Shown here one piece after another: positions 4,848 to 5,118 of a stretch of DNA of 5,118 nucleotides. The notes below the pieces were generated by a model, which saw only the letters and a list, made by a program, of their open reading frames with translations, had not been told where the DNA came from and did no database searches. The position numbers were made by a program, and so were the translations under genes. The stretch comes from Oceanospirillales bacterium (GTDB lineage Bacteria > Pseudomonadota > Gammaproteobacteria > Xanthomonadales > SZUA-36), in assembly GCA_003232965.1 (NCBI GenBank), contig QIKG01000111.1:1-5118 (forward strand). The letters run 5' to 3'. Every line of letters starts with the position of its first letter. Positions within the stretch are counted from its first letter, which is position 1.

Positions 4848-5118
4848 GTAATTTGAAGAAATCACACCATAAAACATTTGAAGACCTCAAGCAGGTTAAT
4901 CAGGGAAACATGGAGTTCTGGCTCGCCAGAGACCTTCAGCCGGCACTGGACTATGCAAGCTGGAGGGCATTTGAGCGGGTTTTGAAAAAAGCGGCCAAGG
5001 CCTGTGAAAACTCTGGACAGACCGTTGCAGACCATTTTGTTGAGGTGAACAAAATGGTCGGGCTTGGTTCAGGAAGCGAGCGCGAAATTCAGGATTATGC
5101 CCTATCACGCTATGCCTG
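4844..5118 (+). CDS. dinD: DinD-like (DNA-damage-inducible protein D / BRO-N type) protein, 3'-partial
   Basis: The frame is open from 4802 to the right edge, so the gene is cut. The visible product from TTG at 4844 is about 91 residues and fits the start of DinD-family proteins: a polar leader SNLKKSHHKTFEDLKQ, then EFWLARDLQPALDYASWRAFERV, a KA.KACENSG segment, VADHFVEVNKMV, and GSGSEREIQDYALSRYA up to the edge. E. coli DinD is about 270-280 residues, so most of this gene lies outside. TTG at 4844 is preferred because AAGGAG sits 8 bases upstream and the TTGA overlap with the previous stop suggests coupling. GTG at 4841 is possible, and ATG at 4910 would remove the conserved leader. In E. 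coli dinD is LexA-controlled, but no LexA box is seen here, so expression probably comes from the hsd promoter. The family's biochemical role is poorly defined; a link to recombination or damage response is family knowledge. Confidence 0.8.
   Translation, partial: MSNLKKSHHKTFEDLKQVNQGNMEFWLARDLQPALDYASWRAFERVLKKAAKACENSGQTVADHFVEVNKMVGLGSGSEREIQDYALSRYA
5030..5059. repeat. Inverted repeat in the second dinD-like gene, homologous to the palindrome in the first
   Basis: GACCATTTTGTT (5030-5041) and AACAAAATGGTC (5048-5059) are exact reverse complements, 12 bp each, around GAGGTG (5042-5047). The element spans the codons of DHFVEVNKMV, the same ten aligned codons as the palindrome at 4770-4799, and has the same total length of 30 bases. 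Confidence 0.93.

Overview
The window reads as a piece of a Gram-negative, probably (gamma)proteobacterial, genome. The taxonomic guess is low confidence and rests on an autotransporter-style surface protein, a REP-like palindrome and proteobacterial-looking HsdM and DinD proteins. All genes lie on the + strand. There are two blocks separated by a 578-base gene-free stretch. No RNA gene, CRISPR array or transposase is visible.

Block 1 (3-1848) is the C-terminal part of a large secreted or cell-surface protein that enters from the left edge. In order it shows passenger-type beta-strand repeat sequence, two Ig-like repeats, a beta-rich module resembling the 3-coathanger stack type, and a short cysteine-rich tail. 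The reading frame is broken near 1452-1454, where removing one A restores a continuous protein to 1848. So this is one gene split in two by a single-base indel, which is either a real mutation or an assembly error.

The gene-free stretch (1849-2426) carries a REP-like GC-rich palindrome, a short TCGGGTTT tandem repeat, a large imperfect hairpin and, just before block 2, a fully consensus sigma70-type promoter (TTGACA-16-TATAAT). Four copies of GCAGTAAT surround and interrupt this promoter and look like operator sites.

Block 2 (2427-5118, running off the right edge) is a type I restriction-modification operon in the order hsdS - hsdM - dinD-like 1 - dinD-like 2. HsdS is half-size, with one target-recognition domain. 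Every junction is a start/stop overlap (ATGA, TAATG, TTGA), which implies translational coupling. hsdM carries a one-base frameshift that swaps its usual C-terminal helix for an unrelated 13-residue end. The lost tail is intact in another frame and its stop codon overlaps the next start. The first DinD/BRO-N-like gene is only 89 codons. The second looks like a normal family member but is cut by the window edge. No hsdR is present here; it may lie downstream.

The most unusual structure is a perfect 30-bp palindrome inside dinD-like 1, matched by an inverted repeat with 12-bp arms at the homologous codons of dinD-like 2. The arms differ in sequence between the copies, but pairing is preserved.
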